DNA from: an uncultured Myxococcales bacterium | GTDB taxonomy: Bacteria; Myxococcota_A; UBA9042; DTJE01 | Direction of reading: 5' to 3' | Length of the DNA stretch: 58,139 nt | Assembly: GCA_903847405.1 (NCBI GenBank) | Contig: CAINDP010000242.1 | Coordinates: 1 to 58,139, forward strand | Part shown: positions 25,104-35,858 of the stretch, piece by piece | How the letters are laid out: every line of letters starts with the position of its first letter | Numbering within the stretch: position 1 is the stretch's first letter | Position numbers and translations under genes: made by a program | The notes under the pieces: model-generated | Databases searched by the model: none | Told to the model about the DNA's origin: nothing | The model's input: only the letters and a program-made list of their open reading frames with translations

Positions 25104-25368
25104 TCGGGTACGTCGCAACGCCGAGAAGGACACCATGCGGCCCGAATATGACTTTTCGGACGCGGTCCGCGGCGTGACCGCTCCGTGGTTCCCCGAGGGG
25201 ACCAATGTCGTTGTCATTGATCCCGAGGTCATGGACGTCTTCCCGAATTCGGCGTCCGTGAACGAGGCACTGCGGGCATTGGCTCCGGTGCTCCGCCACC
25301 AGCGAGCCGCAAGGACCCGTAAGCAGACCACCACGCCACGGTCCAGGAACACGAAGCAGAGCGCCTGA
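25087..25368 (+). CDS. BrnA-type antitoxin-like protein (orphan)
   Basis: The 93-residue product contains MRPEYDFSDAVRGVTAPWF, then EGTNVVVIDPEVMDVFPN and SVNEALRALAPVLR. This ribbon-helix-helix-like pattern is common directly downstream of BrnT toxins. A basic tail (RAARTRKQTT) follows. AGGAG precedes ATG 25087. Its toxin partner upstream is destroyed, so it now appears to be an orphan antitoxin or a DNA-binding regulator. Confidence 0.75.
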   Translation: MSKAVSRVRRNAEKDTMRPEYDFSDAVRGVTAPWFPEGTNVVVIDPEVMDVFPNSASVNEALRALAPVLRHQRAARTRKQTTTPRSRNTKQSA

Positions 25369-25385
25369 CCAGCGCCCCGCCCCCG

Positions 25386-26855
25386 CTACTCGCACACCTG
25401 TTCCGTCACTTGCCAGGTGCGCGTCACCTGCACCGGCCGGGCGTTGCACGTGCCGGTCGCGCTGGGTTCGCGGACCAGCACCAGGCCGTCCTGCCAGGAC
25501 ACCTGGTCGAACGCCTGCGCGAACTGCTTGTGGACCTGGAAAACGGCGCCCGTCGTGTCGAGGCCCGTCAGCCACACGTCCCTGCGCGGGTCGCCGCCCC
25601 AGGACGTGACGACGAAGTCGCTGCCCAGGGCCGTGCCGGGGGCGCCGGGAGAAACGGCAAACGACAACCCGTCCAGGCCCAGCGCCTCCAGGTCCAGGGG
25701 CGCGCTGCCGGACACCGTTCCGTCCCTGGCGACGTCCACCGTTTCCAGGCCGTCGGGCGAATTCCGGCGGACCAGCATCGTGACCCCGCCGTCCGCGCGC
25801 TCCACGAAGGCCTCGGGGCGGTCGCCGCGCCGCGAATCCAGGTCCAGGCGCCAGGGGAGGGTGCCGTCCGCGTCGAAGCGCAGCACGGTGGCGAGGGTCG
25901 TGGGGGACCCGGAGATCGGACAGGCGCCGAAGTCGAACCCCGATACCCGGACCAGGGCGCCCGCAGCGCCGCTCGCCGGAACCACCGTCGCCCCGACATC
26001 GCCCCCGTTTACGGTGTACTCGCCGACCGTTTCCGCGCCCAGGGACTGCCAGGAGGCGTCGTATCGCAGGACCGCCAGGACCAGCGTGCGCCGCTGGCAG
26101 TTCGTCGAAATCACGGTCGTCGTGGTCTGCGCCACCAGGACGCGGGTGGCGTCGGCGCCGGACCAGGCGGCCAGCACGCTGGAGGACGGGATGCCGGTCC
26201 GGACCACGGTCACCAGCGCACCGTCCGGCGACAGCACCGCGAAACCGCCTTCCAGCGCATCTTCCTCGCCGACGAATCCCAGCGGGGCCACGACCCCCGC
26301 CGAGTCTGCCGGAACGTCCGCCCGCCGGATCGGCCAGGGTTCAGCGCATTCAGCGGGCTGCCCCAACTGCGCGGCAGTCACGGTCCACGTCGGGTCGCCG
26401 GCCAGGCCCACGCCCTGGATCTGGCAGGCGGGAAACGTCGCGTCCAGATCCGTACCGTCCCGAGGGACGGTCTGGGACACGGCAAACCCCGCCGCGAACG
26501 GCACGGCCCATCGGTACACGCGGGTGGCCGACGGCACCATGAGGTTGGTGGACAGCGTCCGGTCCCAGTCGACCGTACCCGCGGCGTTCAACCGGACGAC
26601 CGCGGTAATCGCGGCGTCGGGCCAGCAGGGCGTCAGCGTCCCGATGCCGATCCAGCCGTCATGGGCCGCGTGCGCCGAGTACAGCACGACGTCGGGCGGC
26701 GCCTGTTCCGAGGCCCCGGCGAACCCGTACGACGTCGACAGGACCGCGGCGCCGCCGGCCAGGAACAGCGGGGGACCGTCGCACGCCTGGGTCGCGGGGT
26801 TGCAGGAAGGGGCCCCCAGGACGCAGGCCCCCAGGAACGCCAGAACCCGTCGCAT
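25386..26855 (-). CDS. Large predicted lipoprotein, unknown function
   Basis: The 489-residue product has a signal peptide ending in APSC (weak lipobox; Cys18). The body is a beta-rich sequence with recurring W-D and G-x-D strands (AAGTVDWDRTLST, RFDADGTLPWRLDLDSRRGD, VARDGTVSGSAPLDLEALG). It resembles the beta-propeller lipoproteins common in Myxococcota, although no repeat is exact. GGAGGGGG precedes ATG 26855. Convergent with the antitoxin gene; function unknown. Confidence 0.75.
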   Translation of the reverse strand: MRRVLAFLGACVLGAPSCNPATQACDGPPLFLAGGAAVLSTSYGFAGASEQAPPDVVLYSAHAAHDGWIGIGTLTPCWPDAAITAVVRLNAAGTVDWDRTLSTNLMVPSATRVYRWAVPFAAGFAVSQTVPRDGTDLDATFPACQIQGVGLAGDPTWTVTAAQLGQPAECAEPWPIRRADVPADSAGVVAPLGFVGEEDALEGGFAVLSPDGALVTVVRTGIPSSSVLAAWSGADATRVLVAQTTTTVISTNCQRRTLVLAVLRYDASWQSLGAETVGEYTVNGGDVGATVVPASGAAGALVRVSGFDFGACPISGSPTTLATVLRFDADGTLPWRLDLDSRRGDRPEAFVERADGGVTMLVRRNSPDGLETVDVARDGTVSGSAPLDLEALGLDGLSFAVSPGAPGTALGSDFVVTSWGGDPRRDVWLTGLDTTGAVFQVHKQFAQAFDQVSWQDGLVLVREPSATGTCNARPVQVTRTWQVTEQVCE

Positions 26856-27051
26856 ACCCCCTCCGCGTTGAGGACAGTATAGGGATTGGAGCCCCGGATG
26901 TGGCCGAAAACGTCCACGGTTTCCCCCGGCGACGTCCCCCCCGACGCTTGACGGCCCTGGCCCAACCCCGCAGAATGCAACGGCTCGTCGCGGGCCTGCG
27001 GGGCCTGCGACGGGGCGGATCCAACGCGCACCGGCATTTGGCGGGGTGTTC

Positions 27052-28362
27052 ATGCGAATCGGGATGCTGGTTGCGGTGGTCCTGGCGGTGGTGTCGTGCG
27101 GCGGAGGTCCGGACATCGGGGTCGGCGGGCCGTCCGATCAAGGCGCCGGGGACCTGCGGGACGTGGACGCCCGGGACGCCCGGGACCCGGGGAGCGAGGT
27201 ACGCGGCGACCTGTTCGACGACCCGGACGCGGTTGTGGACCCGGAAACCGACGTTGCGCCGGAGGATTCGGGGCCGGAGGCGACGACCCGCGACGACATC
27301 CTGGCATCCACCGACGACGGCGACGCAACCCCGGGCGACCTCCCCGATGTTTCCGATGACGACGCGACGATCCCGGACGACGTTCCCGCAACCGCGGACG
27401 ACGGCACGATCACCGCCGACGACGCGCCCGCAACCCCCGACGACACCCCGGCGCTCCTGGACGACGGTGCAACCACCCCGGACACCCCGGACATCCCCGA
27501 CACGCCCGACGTCCCCGACGTCCCGTCCACCGGCCCCCTCGCCATCCGCTTCATGGCGGCCAACCTGTCCAGCGGCGACGGCCAGGACTACAACCTGGGG
27601 CACGGCATCCGCCTGATGGCCGGCGCCAAGGCCGACATCCTCATGGTCCAGGAGTTCAACTACCTGACCAACTCCGACGCCGACTACCGCAAGATGTCCG
27701 ACGCGATCTGCGGCGCCGAATGCCAGTTCCACGTGGGCGTCGGCCAGATCCCCAACGGCATCGTCAGCCGCTGGCCCATCACCGACTCCGGGTTCTGGGA
27801 CGACCCGTACATCAGCAACCGCGACCTGGACTGGGTCCGCATCGACCTCCCCGGCCCGAAGGACCTGGTGGCCGTCAGCGTGCACCTGCACACCAGCCCG
27901 TCCAGCGACCAGGTGGGCGCGGCGAAGGTCATCGCGCAGAAGGTGACGGAGTACCGTGCGGCGCATCCGGACTGCTGCTGGTACGTGGTCGGCGGCGACT
28001 TCAACGGCCCGTCGGCGGTGTCGGCCAACGGGTTCGGCACGTACAACAGCCAGCCCGTGTTCTACGTGGCCGGCCCCGATCCCGTCGGCAATGACGGCAA
28101 CGAAAACACCAACGCGGGCCGCAGCAGCCAGTACGACTTCGTCCTGGTCGACACCGCGCTGCACGCCTACCAGACACCGCTGGTCGTCACCGCGTCGGAC
28201 GGCAGCGCGCCGCTCACCTTCCCCAGCGGGCTGGTCTTCGACACCCGCGATTTCAGCGCCACCCAGATGAGCCGCTACTTCGCGCCCGCCCTGACCGGCG
28301 ACTCGGGCGCGCCCAGCATGCAGCACATGGGAATCCTGAAGTCGGTGCTGATCCCCCGATAG
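27052..28362 (+). CDS. Lipoprotein endonuclease/exonuclease/phosphatase-family enzyme
   Basis: The 436-residue product has a lipobox (VVSC, Cys16). A linker of about 140 residues extremely rich in Asp, Pro and Thr follows. The catalytic domain begins at about residue 163 (IRFMAANLSSGDGQ). EEP family motifs are present: QEFN (metal-binding Glu), VSVHLHTS, GGDFNGPS (catalytic Asp-Asn), SQYDFVLVD and QHMGI near the end (general-base His region). The family includes DNase I-like nucleases, sphingomyelinases and inositol phosphatases. The lipid anchor and long spacer suggest action at the outer-membrane surface, perhaps on extracellular DNA or phospholipid. ATG 27052 is chosen over GTG 27046. Confidence 0.82.
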   Translation: MRIGMLVAVVLAVVSCGGGPDIGVGGPSDQGAGDLRDVDARDARDPGSEVRGDLFDDPDAVVDPETDVAPEDSGPEATTRDDILASTDDGDATPGDLPDVSDDDATIPDDVPATADDGTITADDAPATPDDTPALLDDGATTPDTPDIPDTPDVPDVPSTGPLAIRFMAANLSSGDGQDYNLGHGIRLMAGAKADILMVQEFNYLTNSDADYRKMSDAICGAECQFHVGVGQIPNGIVSRWPITDSGFWDDPYISNRDLDWVRIDLPGPKDLVAVSVHLHTSPSSDQVGAAKVIAQKVTEYRAAHPDCCWYVVGGDFNGPSAVSANGFGTYNSQPVFYVAGPDPVGNDGNENTNAGRSSQYDFVLVDTALHAYQTPLVVTASDGSAPLTFPSGLVFDTRDFSATQMSRYFAPALTGDSGAPSMQHMGILKSVLIPR

Positions 28363-28576
28363 CCCGCGATCCCGGGAATCGTTTCCCGCACTCGGTGAAC
28401 CCGCTCCCGGAGTCGGCGTCCCCCCGTACACGTTCAGCTCGTTTCGCCGGGGAGAGGGCGCGTCATAACCATTCGAAAGACATGGGCTTGCGCGCCATGG
28501 AATCCCTGGACAAGTCGCGTTCCGTCTGGCACTCTCGTTGCATCGACCGAAGGCGAAGGTGTCGGAAGGGGAATCC

Positions 28577-30787
28577 GTGAACGGAGAACCTGCGAAGCCA
28601 GCCATTCAACACCCGGAACAGCCCCGGCACACCCTGTTGCAGTCCGTGATCCGGAATCTGGATCGCACCCGGGCCATCCCCGTCCTGGTCCTGCTGGCCA
28701 CCGTGGCGACCGTCCTGTACACGAAGCAGAACGTGGACCGGATCGCGCAGCAGGAATTCACGTCCCAGTGCATCGACGTCAAGGAACGGATCGCCGAGCG
28801 GCTTGCCGGTCACGGTCGCCTGTTGCTCAGCGGCGCCTCCTTCTTCCAGGCCTCCGAAGCGGAGGTGACCCGACAGGCCTGGCATGCGTTCGCGACCGGC
28901 CTGCAGTTGGACCGGCAGTTGCCCGGCATCCAGGGGATCGGGTTTTCGCTGCTGATCCCGAAGGAGCAGCTTGCCGGGCACGTCCGGCAGATCCGCGGCG
29001 AGGGCTTCCCGGACTATGACGTGAAACCCGTGGCGCCCCGGGACGTCTACTCGTCGATCATCTACCTGGAGCCGTTCTCCGATCGAAACCTGCGGGCCTT
29101 CGGCTATGACATGTTTTCGGAGCCCAGGCGCCGTGCGGCCATGGAACGGGCGCGGGACACCGATACCGTGTCGCTGTCCGACAAGGTCGTGCTGGTGCAG
29201 GAGGGCAGCACCGAAATCCAGGCGGGCACGCTGATGTTCGTCCCGGTGTATCAGCGGGGCATGCCGACCGCCACCGTTGAACAGCGACGCGCTGCCATCC
29301 ACGGCTGGGTCTACAGCCCGTTCCGGATGAACGACCTGATGCGGGGAATCCTGGTCGGATCGGATCTGCAGCAGGAGAACCTGCCGACCTTCCAGGTGTT
29401 CGATGGGGAACACCCGTCTGCCGAAACCCTGATGTACCGGCATGGCCTTTCGTCGGGCGACGATCCGGAAGACCTGTCCTGCTTCAGCCGGCAGATCCCG
29501 GTCCAGTTCAATGGGCATGAATGGACGCTTCGTTTCACCCGGAAGTGCAGTCCCGTCCTTTCGGGCCAGTACGCCGGCGTCTGGCTGGCGATGGGCATCG
29601 GCATCGTCATCACGCTGCTGCTGACGACCACGCTCCGTTCGCTGCTGACGCGCGACGACGCACAGCGGATGGCGGAAGGGCTGAGCGCCGAGTTGCGCAC
29701 CAGCGAGGAGCGGTATTCCCTGACGCTGGCCGCGGTGAACGACGGGATCTGGGATTGGCACGTTCCCAGCGGCAACGCGTACTTCAGCCCCGTCTATTAC
29801 GCCCTGCTGGGGTATGGCGACGCGGAGTTCCCGGCCACCTACGCATCCTGGCGGGGGCTGGTGCATCCGGAGGATGTCGAAAGGGTCGAGCGTGTCCTGC
29901 AGGCGAGTGTCGAGGCGGGCGAGGCCTTTGATATCGCAATGCGCATGCGAATGAAATCCGGGCAATGGCTGTGGGTTTCCACCCGCGGGCGCAGCGTCCA
30001 GCAGGGGCCGGATGGCCGGGCGCTGCGGATGGTCGGGACGCTCAGCGACATCACCGAGCGCCGGCGCACCGAGGAGCAGTTGCAGGCAGGGGAAGACAGG
30101 CTGCAGCAGAAGAACCGGGAACTGGAGCGGTTCGCCTACACGGTTTCCCACGACCTCCGAAGCCCCCTGGTCACCATCCAGTGCTTCATCGGGATGATCC
30201 GGAAGGACGTCGAAGGCGGGAATCTTGCCCGTGCGCTGGTCGACATGGGGCGGATCGCGGATGCGGCGACGAAGATGAACGCCCTGCTCCACGATCTGCT
30301 GGAACTGGCCCGCGTGGGCATGGCGATGAACCAGCCTACCCGGGTGGACATGAACCTCCTGGTCCAGGAGACCCTGGTGCAACTGGCGGGGGCGATCGAC
30401 CAGAGCCGGGTGGAGGTCGTGGTACAGCCGGATCTTCCTGCGGTCCAGGGCGACGAAAAGCGGATCGCGGAGGTCGTGCAGAACCTGGTGGAAAACGCCA
30501 TCAAGTACCGGGGCGACCAGGTCGCGCCGCGGATCGAAATCGGCTGGCAGGGGTGCGGCGACGAGATCGTCTTCGTGGTCGGCGACAACGGCATGGGGAT
30601 CGACCCGCGCTTCCAGGAGGGCATCTTCGGCCTGTTCGACAAGCTGGATGTCCACAGTGAAGGAACCGGAGTCGGCCTGGCGCTGGTCCGGCGGATCGTG
30701 GAGGGTCACGGCGGTCGGGTCTGGGTGGAATCGGAGGGGCTGGGGAAGGGGTGCAGGTTCTGTTTCACGGTCGGGGGGGCGGCGTGA
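28577..30787 (+). CDS. CHASE-PAS sensor histidine kinase
   Basis: The 736-residue membrane kinase has a first span at about 33-49 and a periplasmic CHASE domain (about 55-325; IQGIGFSLLIPKE, RNLRAFGYDMFSEPRRR). A second span follows (VWLAMGIGIVITLLLTTTL), then a PAS/PAC unit (NDGIWDWHVPSGNAYFSP), a HisKA domain with phospho-acceptor His525 (YTVSHDLRSPL) and a HATPase domain (NLVENAIKYRG, DNGMGID and GTGVGLAL). CHASE domains sense small extracellular molecules. No response regulator is adjacent. GTG 28577 follows GGAAGGGGAA and is preferred over TTG 28538. Confidence 0.9.
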   Translation: MNGEPAKPAIQHPEQPRHTLLQSVIRNLDRTRAIPVLVLLATVATVLYTKQNVDRIAQQEFTSQCIDVKERIAERLAGHGRLLLSGASFFQASEAEVTRQAWHAFATGLQLDRQLPGIQGIGFSLLIPKEQLAGHVRQIRGEGFPDYDVKPVAPRDVYSSIIYLEPFSDRNLRAFGYDMFSEPRRRAAMERARDTDTVSLSDKVVLVQEGSTEIQAGTLMFVPVYQRGMPTATVEQRRAAIHGWVYSPFRMNDLMRGILVGSDLQQENLPTFQVFDGEHPSAETLMYRHGLSSGDDPEDLSCFSRQIPVQFNGHEWTLRFTRKCSPVLSGQYAGVWLAMGIGIVITLLLTTTLRSLLTRDDAQRMAEGLSAELRTSEERYSLTLAAVNDGIWDWHVPSGNAYFSPVYYALLGYGDAEFPATYASWRGLVHPEDVERVERVLQASVEAGEAFDIAMRMRMKSGQWLWVSTRGRSVQQGPDGRALRMVGTLSDITERRRTEEQLQAGEDRLQQKNRELERFAYTVSHDLRSPLVTIQCFIGMIRKDVEGGNLARALVDMGRIADAATKMNALLHDLLELARVGMAMNQPTRVDMNLLVQETLVQLAGAIDQSRVEVVVQPDLPAVQGDEKRIAEVVQNLVENAIKYRGDQVAPRIEIGWQGCGDEIVFVVGDNGMGIDPRFQEGIFGLFDKLDVHSEGTGVGLALVRRIVEGHGGRVWVESEGLGKGCRFCFTVGGAA

Positions 30788-30808
30788 GGGGACGCTCCGC
30801 GGCCCTTC

Positions 30809-31696
30809 CTACAGCACGTTCGCCAGTTGCTCGCGGATGCGTTCCAGTTCGGCCCGGGCGTCCACCGCCAGGTGGCTGACGGCGGCGCTGTTGGCCTTGG
30901 CGGACGACGTGGACAGTTCGCGGCCCAGTTCCTGGCACAGGAAGTCCAGGCGGCGCCCGTGGGGCGGTTCCGACGCGACGATCGCATCCCACTGCACCAG
31001 GTGCATCGCCAGGCGCGACAGTTCCTCGGCGACGTCCAGACGCTCGGCCATGGACGCGACGGCGTTGGCCATGGCCTGGGGTTCCAGCACCACGTCCGCG
31101 GCATGTGCCAGGGCCGTGATCTTCGCGATGGCCCGCCCGGTCAGCACCACCGTCGCCGCCGCCGCCTCGCGCCGGATGCCTTCCGTCGCCAGGCGCAGCG
31201 CGTCGATGCGCGCCGCGATGTCCCGTTCCAGCGCGGCGCCCTCGATAACCCGCATGCCGTCCATCGCGGTCAGGGCCTGCTCCACGCCGGCCATCACGGC
31301 ATCGCGCACGGTTTCGTCGCCGGCGTCGGCTTCCACCGTGGTCTTGATCACGTCCGGCGACGCCAGCAGGTACGACAACGGCACCTCGGCCTGGATCCCC
31401 GCCGCCGCCGCAACGCGCCGCGCCGCATCGGCCAGGGCCCGGGCCGCCGTTTCGTCCACGTCCAGGCGCCGCGCGCCCTTGGACTTGTCGCGCTCCAGCA
31501 CCACGGACACGTCGCCGCGCCCGCAGACGGCCTGGACCCGGGATCGGATCGCCGGCTCCAGGGCCGCCAGCTCCTGGGGCAGCCGGATCGCGACGTCCAC
31601 GTGCTTCCGGTTCACCGACCGGATCGTGCACCCGTAGGCCGCGCCGCCCGCCTCGAACGTCGCTGCCCCGAACCCGGTCATGCTGCGCACTGCCAC
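30809..31696 (-). CDS. yicC: YicC-family endoribonuclease
   Basis: The 295-residue product shows the YicC N-terminus (RSMTGFGAATFE, RSVNRKHVDVAIRLP) and the conserved C-terminal block (EELSRLAMHLVQWD, GRRLDFLCQELGREL, NSAAVSHLAVDARAELE). In Escherichia coli the family acts with PNPase in small-RNA and mRNA decay. Start GTG 31696 is placed 4-5 nt after GGGAGGA. The gene is divergent from pyrG. Confidence 0.9.
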   Translation of the reverse strand: MAVRSMTGFGAATFEAGGAAYGCTIRSVNRKHVDVAIRLPQELAALEPAIRSRVQAVCGRGDVSVVLERDKSKGARRLDVDETAARALADAARRVAAAAGIQAEVPLSYLLASPDVIKTTVEADAGDETVRDAVMAGVEQALTAMDGMRVIEGAALERDIAARIDALRLATEGIRREAAAATVVLTGRAIAKITALAHAADVVLEPQAMANAVASMAERLDVAEELSRLAMHLVQWDAIVASEPPHGRRLDFLCQELGRELSTSSAKANSAAVSHLAVDARAELERIREQLANVL

Positions 31697-31780
31697 GTCG
31701 TCCTCCCGTCTGCCACCCGTTCTACCTCCCCGCCCGGCAGCCTGCAACCCCCCGACCCGGCACGGCTCGGCGCTTTCCTT

Positions 31781-31810
31781 TTGACAACCCCCGGGGGGTA
31801 GTCTTACGAT
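31781..31810 (+). promoter_or_regulatory. Predicted sigma70 promoter of pyrG with C/G palindrome in spacer
   Basis: TTGACA (31781-31786), an 18-nt spacer and TACGAT (31805-31810). The spacer holds five C followed by six G, a short palindrome that could be an operator. The 5' end of the transcript would be near 31817. Confidence 0.55.
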
Positions 31811-31865
31811 ACGCCGGCCGAGACAAGTTGCGGCCGCGTGTTCTCTTTACAGCACAGGAGTAACC

Positions 31866-33536
<1,671 letters not shown>

Positions 33537-33592
33537 CGGGCGCCAGGCCCCGACTTCCCTGACATTCCCTGAGCCCCGTCCAAGGAGGACCC

Positions 33593-34525
33593 ATGCTTGG
33601 TCGCAGACTGCTCCCCGTCGTCCTGTTGGCCGCGTTTGCGTGCGGCGGGGGGGGCGCGGACATCGACGACGCCCGGCCGAAGGCCCTGCGCATCAGCCCC
33701 GGCGTGCTGGTCAAGGACTCCATCGACGCCAAACGGGACCCGGTCGACTGGAAGGATTTTTCCTACTACCAGGACGCCCGGGCCACGATCGTGTTTTCCT
33801 TCGGCGACCGGTTTTCGCCCCACGCCCTGGAGGGGGAAATCGCGCTGTTCGACTTCGAGGGCAGCGCGCTGCAGAACCAGCGGATCATGCCCGGGACCGT
33901 GGACTACAAGTTCGTGCTGCCGGTCCGGAAGGACAAGGACTACTTCTTCCGGGTCGAGGCCCGGCGGGGGAAGGCCGCCTACCTGGTCGAAACGCGCATC
34001 GATCCCCTGGACGCCTGCGACGACTGCGGCAAGGGCCAGGCCTGCGTGAAGGGCGCCTGCGTGGCCGTCGGCTGCACGCCGCCCTGCCGCCGCGGCAGCG
34101 AGGTCTGCGAGCAGGGCGAGTGCGTCGAGGCGTGCCCCGGCGGGTGCCGGAAGGGGAAGGTCTGCGACGTGTCCGAACGGCGTTGCGTCGGCGGCGAGCC
34201 CGCGGCGCCCCGGGCCCAGCCGCCCGCCCGCAAGGGATGCCCGGCCTGCGGGGCCGGCCAGACCTGCAACGAGGACACGAACCAGTGCGAGGGGGCGGCT
34301 CCGACGGGCGTTTCCGGCGCGGTCGTCAGCGTGGTCGAGGAAGGCAGCGGCATCGTGATCATCATCAACCGCGGGTCCGAGGACGGCGTGCGGCGGGGCG
34401 CCCAGGGGCGCGTGGCCGGGATCGCCTTCACCGTCCGCGACGTGTCCGCCACCAAGTGCAAGGCGTTCCTGAACGCGAAGCCCAGCCAGGTCCCCGCCAA
34501 GTCGCGCGTCACCATCGAAAAGTAG
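33593..34525 (+). CDS. Cys-rich lipoprotein
   Basis: The 310-residue product has a lipobox (AFAC, Cys17). A beta-sandwich-like domain spans about 25-140. A Cys-rich middle follows with repeated C-x-x-G-x-x-C units (CDDCGKGQACVKGAC, CRRGSEVCEQGEC, CPACGAGQTCNEDTNQC). The C-terminal domain (SGAVVSVVEEGSGIVIIINRG, then SKATC-like end) may be OB-like. AAGGAGGA precedes ATG 33593. It follows pyrG by 56 nt. The Cys pattern is like that of the Pal-like protein. Unknown function at the outer membrane. Confidence 0.78.
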   Translation: MLGRRLLPVVLLAAFACGGGGADIDDARPKALRISPGVLVKDSIDAKRDPVDWKDFSYYQDARATIVFSFGDRFSPHALEGEIALFDFEGSALQNQRIMPGTVDYKFVLPVRKDKDYFFRVEARRGKAAYLVETRIDPLDACDDCGKGQACVKGACVAVGCTPPCRRGSEVCEQGECVEACPGGCRKGKVCDVSERRCVGGEPAAPRAQPPARKGCPACGAGQTCNEDTNQCEGAAPTGVSGAVVSVVEEGSGIVIIINRGSEDGVRRGAQGRVAGIAFTVRDVSATKCKAFLNAKPSQVPAKSRVTIEK

Positions 34526-34546
34526 GCGAATCCGGGGCAGGGGCGG

Positions 34547-35833
34547 TCAGTCGGCGGGGGCTTCGGCGTCGGCCGGCGCATCGTTCTCGACGGGGGCTTC
34601 CGCGCTGGCCGGCGCTTCCTTCCTCACCGGCGGCACGCCGTACTGCACTTCCTCGGTCGCGGCCACCGCGGCGTCCACCAGGGCCTCCACATCGAACCGC
34701 TTTTCGATTTCCAGCGTGGGGTCCAGCCGGGCGGCCGTTTCCGGGTGCGGCGGCACGAACAGGCTGCAGCAGTCCTCGTAGGGGATGATGGATGTCTTGT
34801 ACGTCCCGATCTGCTTGGCCAGCAGGATCGCGTCCAGCTTGTCGAAGGCCAGCAGGGGCCGCAGGATCGGCAGGCCCGCCGCGTCCTCGATCACGGACAG
34901 GTTTTCCAGCGTCTGGCTGGCCACCTGCCCCAGGCATTCGCCGGTCGCCAGGGCCAGGGCGCCGGAACGGGCGGCCAGGCGGGTGGCGATTCGCATCATC
35001 ATGCGCCGGTACAGCACGACCAGCATGCGTCCCGGCGCGTGGTCCCGCAGTTCCGACTGCACGGCCGCGAAGGGGACGACGAACAGGCGCATCGACTGCT
35101 GGTACTCGGCCAGCATCCCGGCCAGCGTTTCGGCCTTCTGCCGGGCCTGCAGCCGCGTGTAGGGCGTGGCGTCGAAGTGCACCGCGTCCAGATCGCACCC
35201 GCGCCGCATCATCTGCCATCCCGCGACGGGGGAGTCGATCCCGCCCGACAGCAGCAGCAGCACGCGCCCGCCGGTGCCCACGGGCAGCCCGCCCGGGCCC
35301 TTCACCTGGCGCACCGACAGCATGGCGTGGTTCGGCAGGATGTGGACGCCGATGGCCACGTCGGGGTTCTTCATCTTGCCGGGGACGTGGTGCTTCAGGA
35401 ACACCTGGGCCCCCAGGCGCACCGACAGGTCCATGGACGACAGCGGGTATTCCTTGTCCGCCCGGGAGGCCTCGATGCGGAAGGACGTGGCGCCCACGAG
35501 GTGCTCGTCGGCGATCTTCATCACCTCGGCCTCGATGACGCCGATTTCCCGGGGGATCAGGCGGCAGGGCGAAAAGTTCTGGATGCCGAAGGACTTGGCC
35601 AGCGCGGCCTCCAGTTCCGGCCCGACCACGAAGTCCGGCAGGTTCGTTCCCGTCGCGCTGCGGTGGATGACCATCAGGTGGTCGTAGCCCTCGCGGACCC
35701 GGTATGGCCCCGCCTTCGCGATGTTCCGTTCCAGGGATTCCTTCAGGCGGGCGGTGAACCAGGCCTTGCGGCCGCCCTTCAGGAACAGTTCGGCGAACCG
35801 GATCACCACAGCGTTGGTCAACATCGTCGGCAT
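34547..35833 (-). CDS. thiI: tRNA 4-thiouridine synthase ThiI
   Basis: The 428-residue product has an N-terminal ferredoxin-like/THUMP region (about 8-165) and a PP-loop ATPase with SGGIDSPVAGW. It inserts sulfur at U8 of tRNA and, in many bacteria, helps charge ThiS for thiazole synthesis. This would link it to thiSGE at 5-6.5 kb. A YEDCCSLFVPPHPE segment supplies Cys typical of forms without a rhodanese domain. A disordered Ala/Glu/Pro tail of about 30 residues is unusual. It converges with the Cys-rich lipoprotein gene. Confidence 0.92.
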   Translation of the reverse strand: MPTMLTNAVVIRFAELFLKGGRKAWFTARLKESLERNIAKAGPYRVREGYDHLMVIHRSATGTNLPDFVVGPELEAALAKSFGIQNFSPCRLIPREIGVIEAEVMKIADEHLVGATSFRIEASRADKEYPLSSMDLSVRLGAQVFLKHHVPGKMKNPDVAIGVHILPNHAMLSVRQVKGPGGLPVGTGGRVLLLLSGGIDSPVAGWQMMRRGCDLDAVHFDATPYTRLQARQKAETLAGMLAEYQQSMRLFVVPFAAVQSELRDHAPGRMLVVLYRRMMMRIATRLAARSGALALATGECLGQVASQTLENLSVIEDAAGLPILRPLLAFDKLDAILLAKQIGTYKTSIIPYEDCCSLFVPPHPETAARLDPTLEIEKRFDVEALVDAAVAATEEVQYGVPPVRKEAPASAEAPVENDAPADAEAPAD

Positions 35834-35858
35834 TCCAGTGGAGGATGGATCTGGAGGA

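Noticed and set aside
28440-28510. Possible c-di-GMP-I riboswitch (a CCATTCGAAAG segment before the histidine kinase)
   Set aside because: The conserved GGCAAACC and GACGCAAAGCC cores are missing; only a tetraloop-like fragment matches.
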